This document shows, in pieces, positions 21,901 to 36,900 of a DNA stretch of 60,529 bases. The first letter of the stretch is position 1. The number at the start of each line of letters is the position of its first letter. The DNA comes from Pseudomonas sp. PIC25 (GTDB lineage Bacteria; Pseudomonadota; Gammaproteobacteria; Pseudomonadales; Pseudomonadaceae): contig NZ_MUJY01000121.1 in assembly GCF_002286785.1 (NCBI RefSeq), positions 1 to 60,529 on the forward strand, read 5' to 3'. Both the position numbers and the translations under genes were made by a program. A model generated the notes under the pieces. That model saw only the letters and a program-made list of their open reading frames with translations. It did no database searches and was not told where the DNA came from.

Positions 21901-24900
21901 CGCAGGTTGAGAATTCGCTGGGCGGTAAGGGTCTGACCTTGCCATGGAGCCTGCAGGCGCAGGACCAGTACGCCGTCACGCTCGACCTTCGGCACCTGGA
22001 TGGAAAGATCGAGGTATTCGTCATCGTCCGCCCCGCGAGCAAGCTGGAGCGGAGCCGGATTGGACGGATGCTGTGGATCGCCACCAACCTGCAGGGCCAG
22101 CGTGGCCTGCTGCAATTGGCGCAGGCGTACGCGGACGGCCAACGGCTCGCCGCCGTGCACGGTGAGACCGTCCACAGGGCTGAGCAGGCTCAGCTCCGGC
22201 GCGCCTTGCTTGGCATCGTAGGGCAACAGAGTGATCGCGGCAGTCGGACTGACCAGGCCGTTGAGATCGACGGCGCGGGCGACGATTTGCAGCGGCTCGG
22301 AGGCGTCGGCGGCCACCGGTACGCGGAGTCGGCTCGGATCGGCCAGGCGCCGGCAGGCCAGGGCATCACTGAACGGATCGGCGGCCTGACTGTTCACGCA
22401 GGCGTCGACATGGTCGATGCCATAGCGGTCGGCGCTGCGCAGGATCACGTCGGTGGTCTCGCCACGCGGCACGAACTCGCCATCCAGCGGCGCAACGATC
22501 GCCAGGGTCGGCGGAGTCTGGTCGGCCACCAGGTCGTAGCGTCCCTGGAAGTACTGGTAGGCAGAGCCATTCAGCCCCATGCCCACACGCAGTTCGGCAG
22601 TCAGCGGATACGGAGCCGATGGCGCACCCGGCAGGTCACGCAGGCGCGGATGATCCTGCGCCAGCTTGACCAGTCCGCTCTGCTTATCCAGCGGCGCGGC
22701 GACGTAGCGGCCGTCCTGCAGGCGGACTTCCGTGCTGCGAATCTGATCCAGGTCGCCTTCCAGCTCGAAATGCAGCTGTGCCGTGGTGCTTTCTTCCACC
22801 GGCGACGGTTGAGTGGCAAACTGGCGCAGCCGCAGGCTCGGCAGGCTGACCTGAGCATCGAAGCGGCGCTCGCTTGCATTCTTGCCGTCGCTGGCACGCA
22901 GCAACAGGGCAAAACCTTGGTACTCGCCGATCAGATCGAGGCTGAAGGCGCGCTTCTGGATCAGGGTCCAATCGTTCAGCCAGGTCTTGCCGCCATCGGC
23001 GGAAACCCGGTAGGAGAAGGCCAGCTTGTCGGCTTCCTGCACGTTGTCCATAGCGGACACGTTGAAGCTGTAGCGGTTGCCCACCTTCAATTGGACAGCG
23101 GGACTCAGCGGCTGCCCATCCGGTTGCAGCGTGACAGCCAGGGAATCGGTGCGCGGCGGCAGACGATCCTCGGCCTTGTACAGAGCCTGGTAGGTTCCGC
23201 CCTGGATGCCGTCGCCAATGGCCAGGTTGCCCGCCTTGTCGCGGATGCCGTTCAGAGTGATGGCGTAGTGAGCGTTTGCCTCCAACAGCGCATCGCTGCG
23301 CAGACGCAGCTCCAGGCGGTTGCCCTGGCTCGCCGGTGCGACGAAACGGGCGCTGACGTCTTCGGTCGGCTGCGGGTGCGCTTCGTAATCCTTGAACTGT
23401 TTGATCACGCTGAAACCATCCGCGCTCAGCGGCGTGTCGGATTCGAGAATCAGCGAGTTGACGGCATCCAGGGCGCGAACCAGACGAACCTTCGGAGCGG
23501 TATCGTCGACCACTGTCAGCCATTGTGCGGACTGGCTGTCCACGCGTTCACCGCTGGACTCACGCACCAGACTGATCTGGTAACTCCACCCCGGCTGGCT
23601 GGGCGGCGTGACGAAAGCGATGGCCTCGTCCGTCAGGGTAAAGTCGACTCGGTTGGAAGCGTTGGGCTGGATGCCCTGGCCAGCCGGATACCAATGCAGA
23701 CTGATTCCTTCGGACAGTCCCTGGGCCTTGACCTGTACCGGCGTGCCGCCGCTGTCGCTGACGCTGGTGCCATCCGCTCTGCCGGACAGCACGCTCTCGA
23801 TCGCCAGCGGTTCGGCCACGACCAGGGCCGTCGGCAGGAGGGCACGTTGCTGTCCATACCGAACCTGGACGCCGTATATCCCAGCCTGGTCGAGCTGCAA
23901 GGTGAAGCTCAATTGGTCGCCGGCCGCATTGACACTCAGGGCCTGGCGGTCAAGGACGCGCTCGCCGATCTGCAACTGATCGACGAGCTGCAACTGGCGG
24001 CCACGGAGCACATAGGTACGAGGTTGACCGGAAAGCGCTCGATTGGGCTGCAGATTGTCCAGACGAACGAGCGCCGCCCCGAAGAAGTCGACACCGTCCA
24101 CCAGCCACGGCAGGTCGAAGTTCACCTCGGCGCCCTGCAGCCAATCCAGCGGCGGTTGGTCCACCGCCACCCGATAGAGGCCGGCCGGAGCGAATACCGC
24201 CTGCTTCGGCGCTACGCGCAACTCGGCACCCTGGGCCTGCGACAGGCTGTCGATGGCCGTACCGGACAGTTCGCTCAAACGCGCACGTGCCGGCAGCCAG
24301 GCATAGTCCGGACCGACCAGCCGCAGGCCGAGCGTCTCGTCCGCCGCGGCAAGACTCGACGGCGCCAAGGCCCACGTGTTGTTCATCGGCAGTGTGGCAT
24401 TGGAGTAGGCCTTGCCTACACGCCATTCCAACAGATTGCCGTGAATTTGCAGTTGCTCGATCGTACCGCTCGCCGGGATGACCGCCAGCAGTCGGCGGGA
24501 CAGCTTCGAGGACGAGGCCTGCAGGCCCAGGTCGAACACCTGCATTTCATTGTTCAGGTGCTGTACCAGCAATTCGCCCTGGGACGCGAGGTTGGCCGTG
24601 GCACTGATGGAAAGCTCGCCCAGCAACGGATCGCCACGACCGCGCAGCAGAGCCGCGCGATGCAGGACCTGCAGCGTATCGCTGCCTTGCAGGTAGAGGC
24701 GGCTGCCATCCTTCCACAGGCGGTGGGTACCGCTCAGCATCTGTTCATGGCGGCTGAGCAGTTGTTCGGGGTCGCGAGCGGAGCGGACCTCGAGGCGATC
24801 TTCGAACAACAGGTAGAGCGCGCGCTCGTCCAGGGTAACGTCTACCAACTTGTCCGGCGTTTCCAGGCTCAGCTCACGCAGTTCCGCACCTTGCACCTGG

Positions 24901-27900
24901 CCATGGAAGACCCGGTCGCCAGACCTCGCCACGATCAGATCGTCAGCCAGCGCCAACGCCTGGTAATCGATCTTCCGGCTGTTCGGCACCAGAGCCAGTT
25001 CGCGCGGCGCATAGAGGTTGGCCAAGTCGAACAGGCGGATCTGGTCCCTCTCGTCGAGGACACCCGCGTAACCTTCGCTTAGGGCAATGTCTTGCACCTT
25101 GGCCTGGCTGGTCCACTTGGCCAGCAGTTGCGGCCTGGCGCTGTCGCGCAGGCTGTAAAGCTGCACGTCGTAGTCATGGGCCGTCAGCAGCAGGTCGCCC
25201 TGTCGGCGGAACGTCGCAACGCTGTCCAATTGACGCTGCGACGGCAAATCGATCCGCAGGGTGGCATCCTGCGCCACGTCATCGGTAAAGCCCTGGTTGC
25301 TGACTTGCACCTGCAGACTGCCCAGGGTGTCTTCCGGCACCACGAAGCTGAGCAGATCGGAGCGCTCCAGGCGGACGCCAGAGATCAGGCGGCCATTGAT
25401 CCTGACCTGGGTCGCCTCGCCGAAACCCCGGCCCTGCAGGCCGATCGACTCGCCGGCGTTATAAGTGAAGCGTTTGACACTCGGGTTGAGCGTACCGGTG
25501 AGCGGGAGGTAGTGACCGGACTGGTCGATCCGCGGATCGGCCACGTAGGTCAGGGCACCCGCCTGGAAGATTTCCTGGCCGCCTTGGATGAGGCGCAGCC
25601 CCACAAGACGGTTGCTGGCCGGCGACGCCGCCAGTCCCGGAATGCGGAACCGTAGTTCGTTCTCATCGCGATACAGGATGTCGGTGGCGGCCACCCGCTG
25701 GCCGCCGACCTCGACGATCAGGTTTTCACCGAAACCGCGCCCTCTCAGGGTCGCCTCGGAGCCACCGCGCCAGCTCGATTGGCGCGGGCCGAAGCTGTCG
25801 AGTGCAATCTGGGCTTCGCTGTCGGCGATGAAACGGAAGCGGTAGTCATGGCCCAGCGCACGCTTCTGCTGGTCTTGCAGGGCGGCCCCGAGCACTACCT
25901 CATACTGTTTACCCGAAACGAGCGCGTTCGGCCGGATCACCAGACGTCCGACGCCGACCTGTGCCACCTGTGCCGGTACAGCCACACCATCAAGACGCAA
26001 CTGGACCAGCTGGTTGCCCAGGTCACGCAACTGCTGGTTATCCAGCAGGCGGTTGAACTGCACTTCGATGGCCGCCTCACGGGGCAGCCGGCCCATCGGG
26101 CGCGGGAACTGGGAAAGGATCGCCAGGTTCTGGTAGGCCAGGGTATTCAGGCTGCCGCCCAGTTGAGTCGCGGCACCCAGATCCTCCAGGGGGTTTTCCG
26201 CCGGCTCGCCGTTGACGAATACGAAGGAACTACCGGCATACAGCGCCTGGCTGCCCAGGGACAGGCTGGTGACGTTGCCCATCACGCTGAAGTAGTCGCG
26301 CAGGGCGATGGTCGCTTGCAACTGACCGTTCAGCCACGGCGAGATATCGAACAACTGCACGTCGCCCTGGCCACCGGCCACGTAAAGGGTCTGCCCGGCC
26401 AGTTGCAACTGGCCGGCGAACAGATCGCCACGGCTGACCAGGTAAGTCAGCTTGAGATCGGTAACGGGGGTCGCATCGGTATCGCTGTCCAGCGCGAACA
26501 ACTGCACCGTGGCTGTGCTGCCGCTGGAAACCAGCAAATGGTTCGGCAGGACCTGGATGTCTTCCGGCACGAAGGGATTGCCTGCCGCATCGCGGGTGTT
26601 TATCCGACGCTTGATGCGGTATTCGCCGCTGGCCAGCTCGATTTCCACCAGTTGCCGCTGCTGCGGCAGGGTTGCCCAGAGGCTCGAACCCGCCAGGCGC
26701 AGACGCCCAGGGATGCCGCCCAGACGGGTGGCATCCAGCAGACCCAGATCGATCAGCTTCAGCTCGGCAGTCAGGCGATACAGGCGGACGCCTTGTTGAT
26801 AGGCCACGTAGATCAAACCATCGCCGCTGGCGAGGGCATTGATGTCCGCAGGCAGCTCCATCTCGGCGATGCGCTCGGGCTCGGCCGGTAACGTCAGGTC
26901 GAACTGCACCAGCTTGCGTCCGCCGGCGAGGAAGAGCTGATCGCCGGTGATGGTCATGTCGACGAAGCCACGTGGCGCCAGGCCGTTCGGCGCCTCGTAG
27001 TGGTAGTACTTCTCGGTGTCGAGGAACTTCTTGGTCAGGATCACCGGGTGCACCGGATCGCTGATGTCGGCAACGATCAGCCGGGCATCCTTGCTGGTGA
27101 TACGCGATACACGCCCTTGCAGATCCAGCTTGTCGAAGCTGCCGCCGGTGATGACGTAAAGCAACTGCGACTCGGCATTGTCCAGGCGGGTGATGGCGGA
27201 GATCGGGCTGGCCACTTCCGACGGCAGATTGACGGAGCCAGTGGGTATGCCGGTGTAGAAGTATTCGACCTTCGCCTCGGCTTGCTCTCCTGGGAATAGC
27301 TGGCTTTCTACCGTGACCTTGGCCTTGCCGAAGCTGCCGGCCGGTGCCCGCACTTCGAGCCGATTGCTGCTGAGCACTTTCAGATCGCCCGCCAGGGCAC
27401 CGGCGAAGCGCACCTGAACGTAGTGGTTGAAACCACGTCCATACAGGGTGACCAGATTGCCGCCTTGGGGCGGACCGGTCTTCGGTTGCAGGTCATCGAT
27501 TTCCACCTGCGGGAGCACGGTGATCGCGCCCTGCCGCAGGTAGGCCAGATTCTGGTCGAGACGCTCCACCTTGACCGGCAAGGTAGCGCTGATCCCGCCC
27601 AGCTGCAGGTCCGGAACCTGCACCCGCAGTTCCTGGTCCGTGACGCTGACGATCTGCTCGGGCTGCAGACGCACCTCGCCGATCCAGACCGCCAGCTGTT
27701 CCGCCGCGACACCGAAGCCGCTACCACTGATCAACGCCTGTTCGCCACCGGTGGCATGGAAGTAATGCAGACCGGTCACATCATTGACCACGCGACGTAC
27801 CTGATTCACCAGCGGACGCACACCAGTGCGGCGCTCGAGCTGCAGGACGAACGGCTGGCGCAGGCTGTGGCCCTGAAGGTCGAGCAGCGCCTGGGTAACC

Positions 27901-30900
27901 TCGATGCGCAATCTGCCCTGGTATTCGCCCTTGAAGCGCAACTCGATGAGGCCTCCGCGCAACGTATTGGTACCGGCCATTTCATAGGCCGCACCATCCA
28001 GCGGCTGGCCCTGCTCGTCGAGCACGTTCACCGCCTGCGCCAGATGGGCGGCATCGGTGTTGATCAGGTTGTTGAAGGCAATCAGCACCGGCTCGTTGAG
28101 GCCGATTACCGCGCCACTGGCCGGCGTACTGGAAGCCACGGCCAGGTAGGGTTGGGTGTTGATCTCCACGCCCTTGCCGTTGCCTTGCATCACCTGGCCG
28201 CCCATGCCCAGCAGCTCACCGGTCTTCTGGGTCTGCCAGTAGATGGTCTCGTATTGTCCCTGGGCGTTGGCTTCCAGCAGCAGGTAGCGGTCGCCGGTGG
28301 ATACGCTGATCAGGCCCTGCTGTACCTGCAGGGACGCCAGGCTGAGCGCTTCGCTCACCGAACTGGCGGAGACAGTGCCCCGTTCGATCGCCTGGACACG
28401 GTATTCCAACTGATCGCCGAAGCCCTTGAAGATCGCCAGGTGCAATTGGGTGTTGCGCAGGAACAGCACGTAGAGCTCGCCGTTCAGCCATTGCAGGTCC
28501 ACGGGCGCACCCAGCAGGTCGGCACGCAGGCTGCCATCGAAGGCAATGGTCGGCAGCGGCGCCTGGGCGCCCAATTCGTTACGACCCAGCGGCAGGAAGC
28601 GGACATAGCCGGTCCCCAGATCATTCGCCGCCGCCACGGCCAAGGCACGGCGGGTCGGCTCGATGGCGACATCGAGTGCGCGATGGTTCGGCAATGCCAG
28701 GCTGGAAACCAGCAACGGCCGGTTCAGGTCGTTGACGTCGACCACGCTCACCCCGGCACGGTCGTTAGCCAGATAGACAACCTTGTCGAGCACCTCCAGC
28801 CCCAGCACCGCATCGTTCAGACGCAGCTGCGACAGACGGATCGGGCGCTCCCAAAGGCCAATGTCATAGATCTCCAGGCCGGCAGTCATCAGGAAACGGT
28901 TTCCGGCAGTCGGCGCCGAACCGGCTTTCACGCCAACGAACAGCAGGTCGCCGATGCTCTGGGCAGCGCCGATCTGCATCGGCGGGTAGTTCGGCAGGAT
29001 GACACCCAGGCCCTTGGGCAGCGTGTAGGAGAGCGAGCCGACCTTGATGGTCCGGGTCTCCGCCCCGCTGGGAATGCGCAGGTACAGGTCATAAATGTCC
29101 GGATCGATTACGCCCGGGAGGGTGAAGCTGAAGTTGCGCAGGGTTTCGACGTCGTCCTGCAGATCGATGGTCGTCACGCCGGGCGCCTCGACCACCGGGC
29201 TTCTGCCGGTATAGATCTCGGTATCGCTGTGGCGGGCGCGCAGCACGACTCGGGTACCCGGCATCAGGGCGTCGTGGCTGGCGGTAATGGCGACTTTCTG
29301 GCCACCTGCCTTGCTGGCGGAATCCGGCGAGACAGTGAATTTGACCTGTTCGAGCGGCTGCTCGGTTCCCACCATCAAGGCGCCGAGGAAGTCGGCGCGT
29401 AGACCACCGTCCTCAAGACGCAAGTGCCACTGACCGGGGGTGAGCGGCAGCAGGTCGAGAGCATGGGCGGCGATGCGTACTTCCTTGTCGCTGACCCATT
29501 GCAGATCGATCGGATATTGGTTGACGAAACCTTTCACCGACTGGGAGAAGCCCGAGCCATGAATCTCCACCGTGGCCTGCTGGCCCCGATGGAAACGCGC
29601 GTTCTTCAGGTAGTCGATACGCGGTTGGCTGGCACCGGCCGGTGCGATCCGGAAGTCCACTTGATACGGCGCCCACAGGCCACTGCCGCGCAGATTGCGC
29701 GCGCTGTCCAAGTGCAGGCTGAGCCGGGCGCCCGGAGTCGGGGTGAAACGCAGGGCGACACGGGTCGCGGACTGGTTGTCGCCATCGAGGGCAACGACTT
29801 CCGGCACCGGCAGGTTCTGCTCGCCATTACCGATATCCAGCAGGCGGATTGCGCCTTCGCTGCGCAGGGAATCGAGGGTGACCGGTTCGTTGAACGTGAG
29901 CTGCAAGGTCTGCTCGCCAGCCGGCAGGACACCGTCCTGCTTCACCGACGCATCCAGAACCAGCGCCCCCGGCAGTTCCAGAACCGTCAGGCCCTGCGTC
30001 CCCGAGCCGGCCACCAGGCGGTTGTTGAACAGGTCCAGCGCTTCGATACGTTCCTGGTTACCCGCCGAGACCACATGCGGCTGCATCGGGTTGCGCATGT
30101 CGAGCACCACGACCCCACTCTCGGCCGAGACGAACAGCAGGCTGCCAGCCATGCGCAGACGTACCCCACGGCCGGCGGAAGCCTGCAACTGCTTGCCGAG
30201 ATCGACGCGCAGGCGCTGCTGCGGCTGGTCGCGGTCGAAGATCTCCAAGCCTCGGCTGCCCAGCGCAACGATCATGTAACGACCGTAGATCGCCACGTCC
30301 TGCGGGTTAGCCTCGAATTCATAGCTGCGAAGCTGAGCCGGGTCGAACAGGTTGAGCATCTGCAGCTTGCCGGCTTCGCCATCGTTAGCCTTGACCAGCG
30401 ACTCGCTCCACCCCGGGCAATTGCGCCATGCAGCACTGCGGATGTTGCCCCCGCCGATCAGCCAGCCATCCTCCAGGCGCAGCACGCCGGCACCGGAGAG
30501 CGCAGCGGGCGCATCGACGCGAACCGGGTCTTCGCCATCCTGATAATTGAGAGCCATCAGACCCGTGCCGTTCGAGCCACCCGTCTTGAAAGCGCATTCC
30601 TGGCTGTCCGGCGGCTCGGCCTCGACCGAAGCCCCGGCGGCGATCAGGCCATAGCCTTGTTTGATCAGGCGACTGATCGGCGTACTCAGTTCTTCCTCAT
30701 GGATTACCTGCAGGCCGTTCTGTTCGTCCAGGTTCAGACGGGCCACACCGCCCAGGCCGCTGGCCACGTAGAGGCGCTTACGCAGAGTGTTTTCTTCCCA
30801 CTCCAAGGTAGGTGCGATCTGCAGCGAATCCAGGGCGATGCGGAAGTCCTGTGCCGCCGCACGATCGAGAATTTCCTGCTCCTCCGCGGTCGGCTCGAGG

Positions 30901-33900
30901 GTGCCGCTACCGAGGAAGCTGCCTTCCAGACGCTTCTGGATCTTGAGTGCCTGGTTCTTCAGATTCAGGCGCTGGGCATCGCTCGGCAAGGCGGGCGAGC
31001 CACCCACCAGCTCCGGACGGGTCGGGTTCTGCACGGAGAACGCAGCCGCACGGTAGTTTTCCGGCATCCAGCCACCGGCCTGCAGCACCTGCTTGCCATA
31101 GCCTTCCACCATGAAGCCGCCGTTGGTCAGGGCCACGCCGGTCTCGCGATCGATGAAGATATCGCTCGGGAAAATCAGCGACGGATGCAACTCGGCCAAC
31201 TTGCGCAGGCCATAACCGAAGCTGTCGTCACCGGTCAGGCGGCTCTGGTTACCGTAACGGTCCTCGCCCAGCACATCGACCTTGCCCGGCATGCCGCGCG
31301 GCGTGGTCACGCGCATGCGGGTGCTGGACAGCACGTCGATACGACCGACCGGCAGGCCGCCGAAGCGCACCTTGAGACCATCCATGACACTGTTGCCCGG
31401 CTCGAAGCCCTCGCCGGTGAGGGTAACGGTGGTATCGCCGCCAACCGGCCCCCACAACGGTGTCAGGGCATCCAGGCGAATGGGCGCATCCACGAGCAGC
31501 GCGCCTTCCAGTACGTCCTGCTGGGTCACGCCGTCGCGCACTACGGCCAGGGTCAGGTTGTACTGTCCCGCCCGTGGCAGCGGCAGCACGCTGGCCTTCA
31601 GTACAGCGGGGGCGGTGTCGCTTTCACGCACCACCTCTTCGATCTGCAGGAGTTGGTCGCCGACATACAGACGGACGTCGGCCATGCTCGCCGGCAAGCC
31701 GCGGGCGCTGACGGTGATCAGGCTGGCCTTGTCCCTTGCCACACGGCGCGGCACCACTGCTTCGAGCGACAGCGCATCCTCGCGGCTGCCACGGTAGACC
31801 AGCGAGACACGCTGGTCCTGGGCAAGCGTATGCAGCACCAGCGGATCGCGCCCGCTCATCGGTTTCACCGAGGCCAGGCCAGCCTTCACCAGCAGCGTCA
31901 GCCGGGAACCGACCGCCAGTTGTCCGGCGCTCGTATCGTTCAGCACCAGCCGCGCATCGTTGTTGATGATCTGCACCGTGGAACTCAGCGTCTCGCCCTG
32001 TGGGCCGAGCAATGCGAAGCGCGCCAGGTTGGCCGGGTACAGGTCGATGGCCTTGCTGAAGCGGGCGATGACCAGCAGGCTGCCGTCCGGCTGACGATCG
32101 AGGATACCGTTCACCGGGTCCACACGATGCAGGCGCAAGACCACGTCAGGCACCACCTGGACCACGCTGCCAGTCGCATCGACGCCACCACCGAGGGCCG
32201 AGTAGGCGTCCGCCACTACGCTTTCGATGGTGCCGCCAGCAGGTGCATCCATGCTGCGGCCCGGCTGCGGGCGCAACGGGTCGGTGACATCGATGGTCAG
32301 CACACCCTTGTTGCCACGGGCGACATACAGGGTGTTGCCATTGAAATCGAGATCGTAGACATAGCCGATATCGTTGACCCGCGCGACCACCTGCGGCTTG
32401 GCCGGATCCTGCAGGTCCACCACGGCGACACCGCTGGCGCCCGCCGCCACGTAAGCGTAGCGCCCTTGCAGGGAAACACGGGTGCCCGGAAGGTCCAGAT
32501 GGGCGACGCGTTGCAGCCCCTTGGTCTTGTCCTGGCGATAGACCTGGAAGCCACCGCTGCCATTGGCCTCGGTGGTCGTCAGGCGGTTAGTGGCAAAGTT
32601 GAAGGCACCGCCGACGCCTACCAGCAAGCCCGCCTCTCCGGCCGGCGCATCCTGGGTCGCGACATCCAGCAGTGGCACGTTCGGCTCGCTGGCCAGGCTT
32701 TCCACCAGATAAGTCTTGTTCGTCAGGAACGAATCGACGACACCGACACCTGCCTCGCCGGCTGCCAGCAGGACGCGAGCGTTACGCACTCGTAGGCCAC
32801 GGGCGGATTTGCCCGGTAGCTCCAGAGAATTGAGCAGCGTGCTGTTGGCCGGGTTCAGCGAGTCGAAACCGACGGTGAACAGCCGCGATTCCAGGGCGTT
32901 ACCGCTGCCATCGAGACGCACGCCGGTAATGTAGGCACGATCGCTGCCACGCTCGAAGAAGGGCTCCACACCCACGGCGATGAAGCCACCAGGCAAGGTC
33001 ACCTGGGACAGGATACGGTCGTCGCGCTTGTTCTTGTCGCGGTCGATCAAACGCAGCAGATCGTCGGGATTGGCTACCTGGTCGCCGGCATTTACCGCGT
33101 AGACCAGCACGCCGGCGGTTCCCTGCGCCGAGAACAGGTAGCTGCCGGACGGGTCCAGCGCGAGGTCATACACGCGGCCGGTGTCGCGGATCAACGATTG
33201 CGGCGGCTGTTGATAGGTGAAGGCCTTGAGCAAGGTGCCCTGCTGGGCATTGCCGTTCAACTTGACTTGGACGTCCACCGTTCCCAGGGACGATGCAGGG
33301 GTGATCACTTCCAGGGTCTCGGCATCCAGCACCTTGTACTGGGTCGCCTCGGTGTCGCCGAACAGGATGGTCATCGCCCCGGGATCGGCACGGAAACCTT
33401 GGCCTTTGATCAGGACGCGGGTTCCGCCGTTGAAGGAACCTTGCGCCGGCGCCAGGGAGCGCAGCAGCAGCGGCTCCACGTACTGCACTGCCCCTACTTT
33501 CGAGGCCTTGCTGCCATTGCCGGAAACCACTTGCAGACTGGCCGCACCCGGCGTACTGGCCGGCGCCTGGACGGTATACAGGGCAGTGCCGTCAGCCCTC
33601 GTCTCAGCCAGTGCGGCCTGAGCCACCTGGCCGGAAACGCTGAACTGCGGCTGGCCGGTGACACCGGAGAGCACCACGGTCAGCGGGCCCCCGGATACGT
33701 CCAGGGTCGATGGCGAAGTGCCGAGGATTTCGATGCGCGGGCCCGTAGCCAGGCCGGTACGGAAGCGTACCGTATGTTCCATCAGCCCACGGGTACGACG
33801 GCTGGCCAGGTCGCCCTTGAGGATGATGCGGTAGCTCGACGAGGCAGCCAGTTGCTGCTCAGGAAGCATGCGCAGGACGCGTTGGTCGTCGCTACGCTCC

Positions 33901-36900
33901 AGAGCGAACGGAATAGTTTCCGGCGGCTGTCCCGATTGCGCCTCGCGTTGCAGGACGAGGTAGTCGCGCAGGTCGTCGTCGGACAAGCGGTTCAGCGAAC
34001 GGGTGAAATACAGTTCCAGCGCACTATCCAGCGGCACGCCATCGGCCTGGTCGCGCGGCACGCTGGAGACCAGCTCCAGGGTGAGCAGGTCGACCAACCC
34101 CAGATGGGACTTCTTGGCTTTGTCCATCATGGCGAACACACCGATACCCTGCTCGGTGACCAGCAGCGGATAACGCGCGTTGCTCTTGGTCAACAAACCG
34201 TTGGGTGTGCCCATGCATCGGTATGGCAGTACCAGTGCATCCAACAGGTTGATGTTGTCCGGACGACTGAAATCGTAGAAGCCCAGGTATTCGCTCGGAG
34301 ACTCTTCGCATTTCTCCTCGGAAGCCGCAGGGGCACGGGTCAGGTTCACCCCGGTGGTGGCGAAGGCCTGGATGCCCATGCTCTGCCCCGGAACGCTGAA
34401 GCCTCCCGACTGGTAACGGGCAATTTGCCGGATGTAAGCCGGCCGGCTGGCGTCATACAGCTTCAAGTCGTTACCGGTCGCGAAGCGGCTACCGTCTGCC
34501 GCCAATGCGGTAAGTCCGGCGCTGTCGGAATCGCTCAGTTGCGGCAGGGATGGCTTGCTCAGGTCGAACACCACACGACGGTTGGCGTTCACGATGTGGA
34601 GGGTGTCGCCGATCACTGCGATATCACTGATCGAGCTCAACGTCTGGCTGCGTCCATCGAGGGTCGCCTGGGTGATACGCCGGACAACGCTGGGCCGCAG
34701 CGGATCGGCAAGACTCACGACCGCAACGCCCTCCTTGCGCGTGGCGACAATGGCCAGGCCTTGATGAACCACGACCTTTTCCGCCACCTCGTTGAAGGGC
34801 AGCGGCAGGCTGTAGCGGATACCGCGATCCTTACCCGGCGGTTGTTCGCCGAGATCGTCCGGATCGCGAATCTCGCGATCATAGACGAGCAGTACGCTAC
34901 GGCCTTCGTATTCGGTGTCGATGAACGGGAAGCTGTAACCCCGCGCAGCGACATAGACATGATGCTCAGCCAGCGCCATGGCACTGGGCTGCAGATCCTG
35001 GGGCAGGTTGTAGTAACCCAGGCCGTGACGGGGCGCCGCCTGGTCGATCCGGGCCGGGTCATACTTGACCAGGCTCAGCCAGCCCGGCGCATAGTAATTC
35101 TTCAGCTCGTCGAGCGAGGCCAGTTTGTCCGGACGTGGCACGCCGTCTCCCAGCTCGCCGCGACCCAGCACATAAACCATGCGCAGGTCGCTATCCACTG
35201 CGAGGTCGACGATGTTGCCCGGCGGCAGCTTCAATGGGTCGGGGACATAATCGGTGAGCTGGCCATTCTCCAGCTTGCGCAGGCGCTGATCGATGATGTC
35301 GCGCGACATCGCCGGTTCGCTTTCCAGGCCGCGATCCAACTGGAGGCGTCCATAGAACAACGCATTGCGCTGCACATAACGGCGTCCCAGCTCATCCTCG
35401 AGCTCCACATCGATGAAGCCGCGGTATCCGGCGCCATCGTCGTCACGCAGCTCCGGTACCAGCCAGTTCATCCGCTCGGCGCTGTACAGGCGCAGTTCGG
35501 GCGATCCTACTTCGAAAGTCTGTGCCGAGCCCGGCTCGCCGCTCTTATAGGCAGTCAACTTCATGCCGGCATGGAAGCCCTTGCCGACCACGGCGACGAG
35601 ATCGTTCCGACCGGTCTGGGCAACACGCACCACGGCCGGCGTCAGGTGGGAAATGGATAGCTCGTCGACGAAGACGAAGCCGCCCAGCACGGTGTCGCTC
35701 AATCCGCCATCGTTGGTCACGGTGACAGTGGCCGGACCCGGATAATTGGGCACTGTTTTGGCATAGAGGGCGATGATGCCGGTCTGTGCATCCAGCTCCC
35801 GCTTCTCGATCACCAGCGGCTCGCCACCTACCAGCAAACGCGGTGTGTCACCAAAATCGACGCCACGCACGATCAGCTCGGTACCGCCGCGAACGTCGCC
35901 GGCATTCACACAGGCACCGCGCTCGGCACTTTCCCGCGTACAGATGCTGAGAATGTCCGGATAGCGAGCATCGGCGGAGGCCGTGTTGAAATTGAATACG
36001 TAATCGGCCTGCAGCGGCTGCCCGGTAACCGGAGTCAGGCCCTGCTTGATGCGAACGTAGTAGCGCTGACGCGGCAGGAGGCTCTGTCCTTCCTTGCGGG
36101 TCAACTGGATGCGCCGTTTGGTGGTGTCGGCACCACGGGCAGCGAAGGCAAGGACGAATTGCGCAGTGACGTCGCGACCGATCTGGGCATCGCCCTCGAG
36201 CACCTGGACGTAATCGCTCAGGACCGTGTGCTCCGGCAGGACGGCGGAAAGCTCGATGAGAATCGCCGGCAACTGGGTACTGACGTCGTTCTCACCTAAC
36301 TGGGGAGCATGCTGCAGGATGGTCAGGGACGGCAGGTCGATACGGCCGATGCCCCCCTTGCCTGCAGCGACCTGGATAGCGCCACGGGCCAGCGTCACGC
36401 CACGCACGGCGAAATCGTCGACAGTCGCTTTGCGCTTCACCATCACCGGCACGGTGGCATCCAGCCCACTCTCGCCGACACGAGCCAGATCGATGATCTG
36501 CACCAGGCTCTGGCTCGGTTTGTCTTCCTGATCGGACAGAAGCTGGGTGACGTAAGCCAGGTTGCCGGAAACATGGACGTCGTACAGACCGTCAGGCGCC
36601 AGGTCCGGACGGTTCGGCTCGATCTCCACCACCTGGGCCACGCGGGGCTGGTCCGGCTCGCTGATATCGATTCGCGACAGGCGCGCACTATCGCCAGCGC
36701 CCGCCATGTCGGTGACGTATAGCTGGTTGCCGACTAGATGCAGGCGGTTGGCGATCCCCAGGGTATCGACGCGCGCCACGATGGGCATGGCGGGCGTACT
36801 GAGGTCGGCGACCACCACCCCTTCTTCGGAGGCGGCGATGTAGGCGTAATGCCCTACGACTTTCACATCGCGGCTGAAGCCGTTGGGCTTGATATAGCCC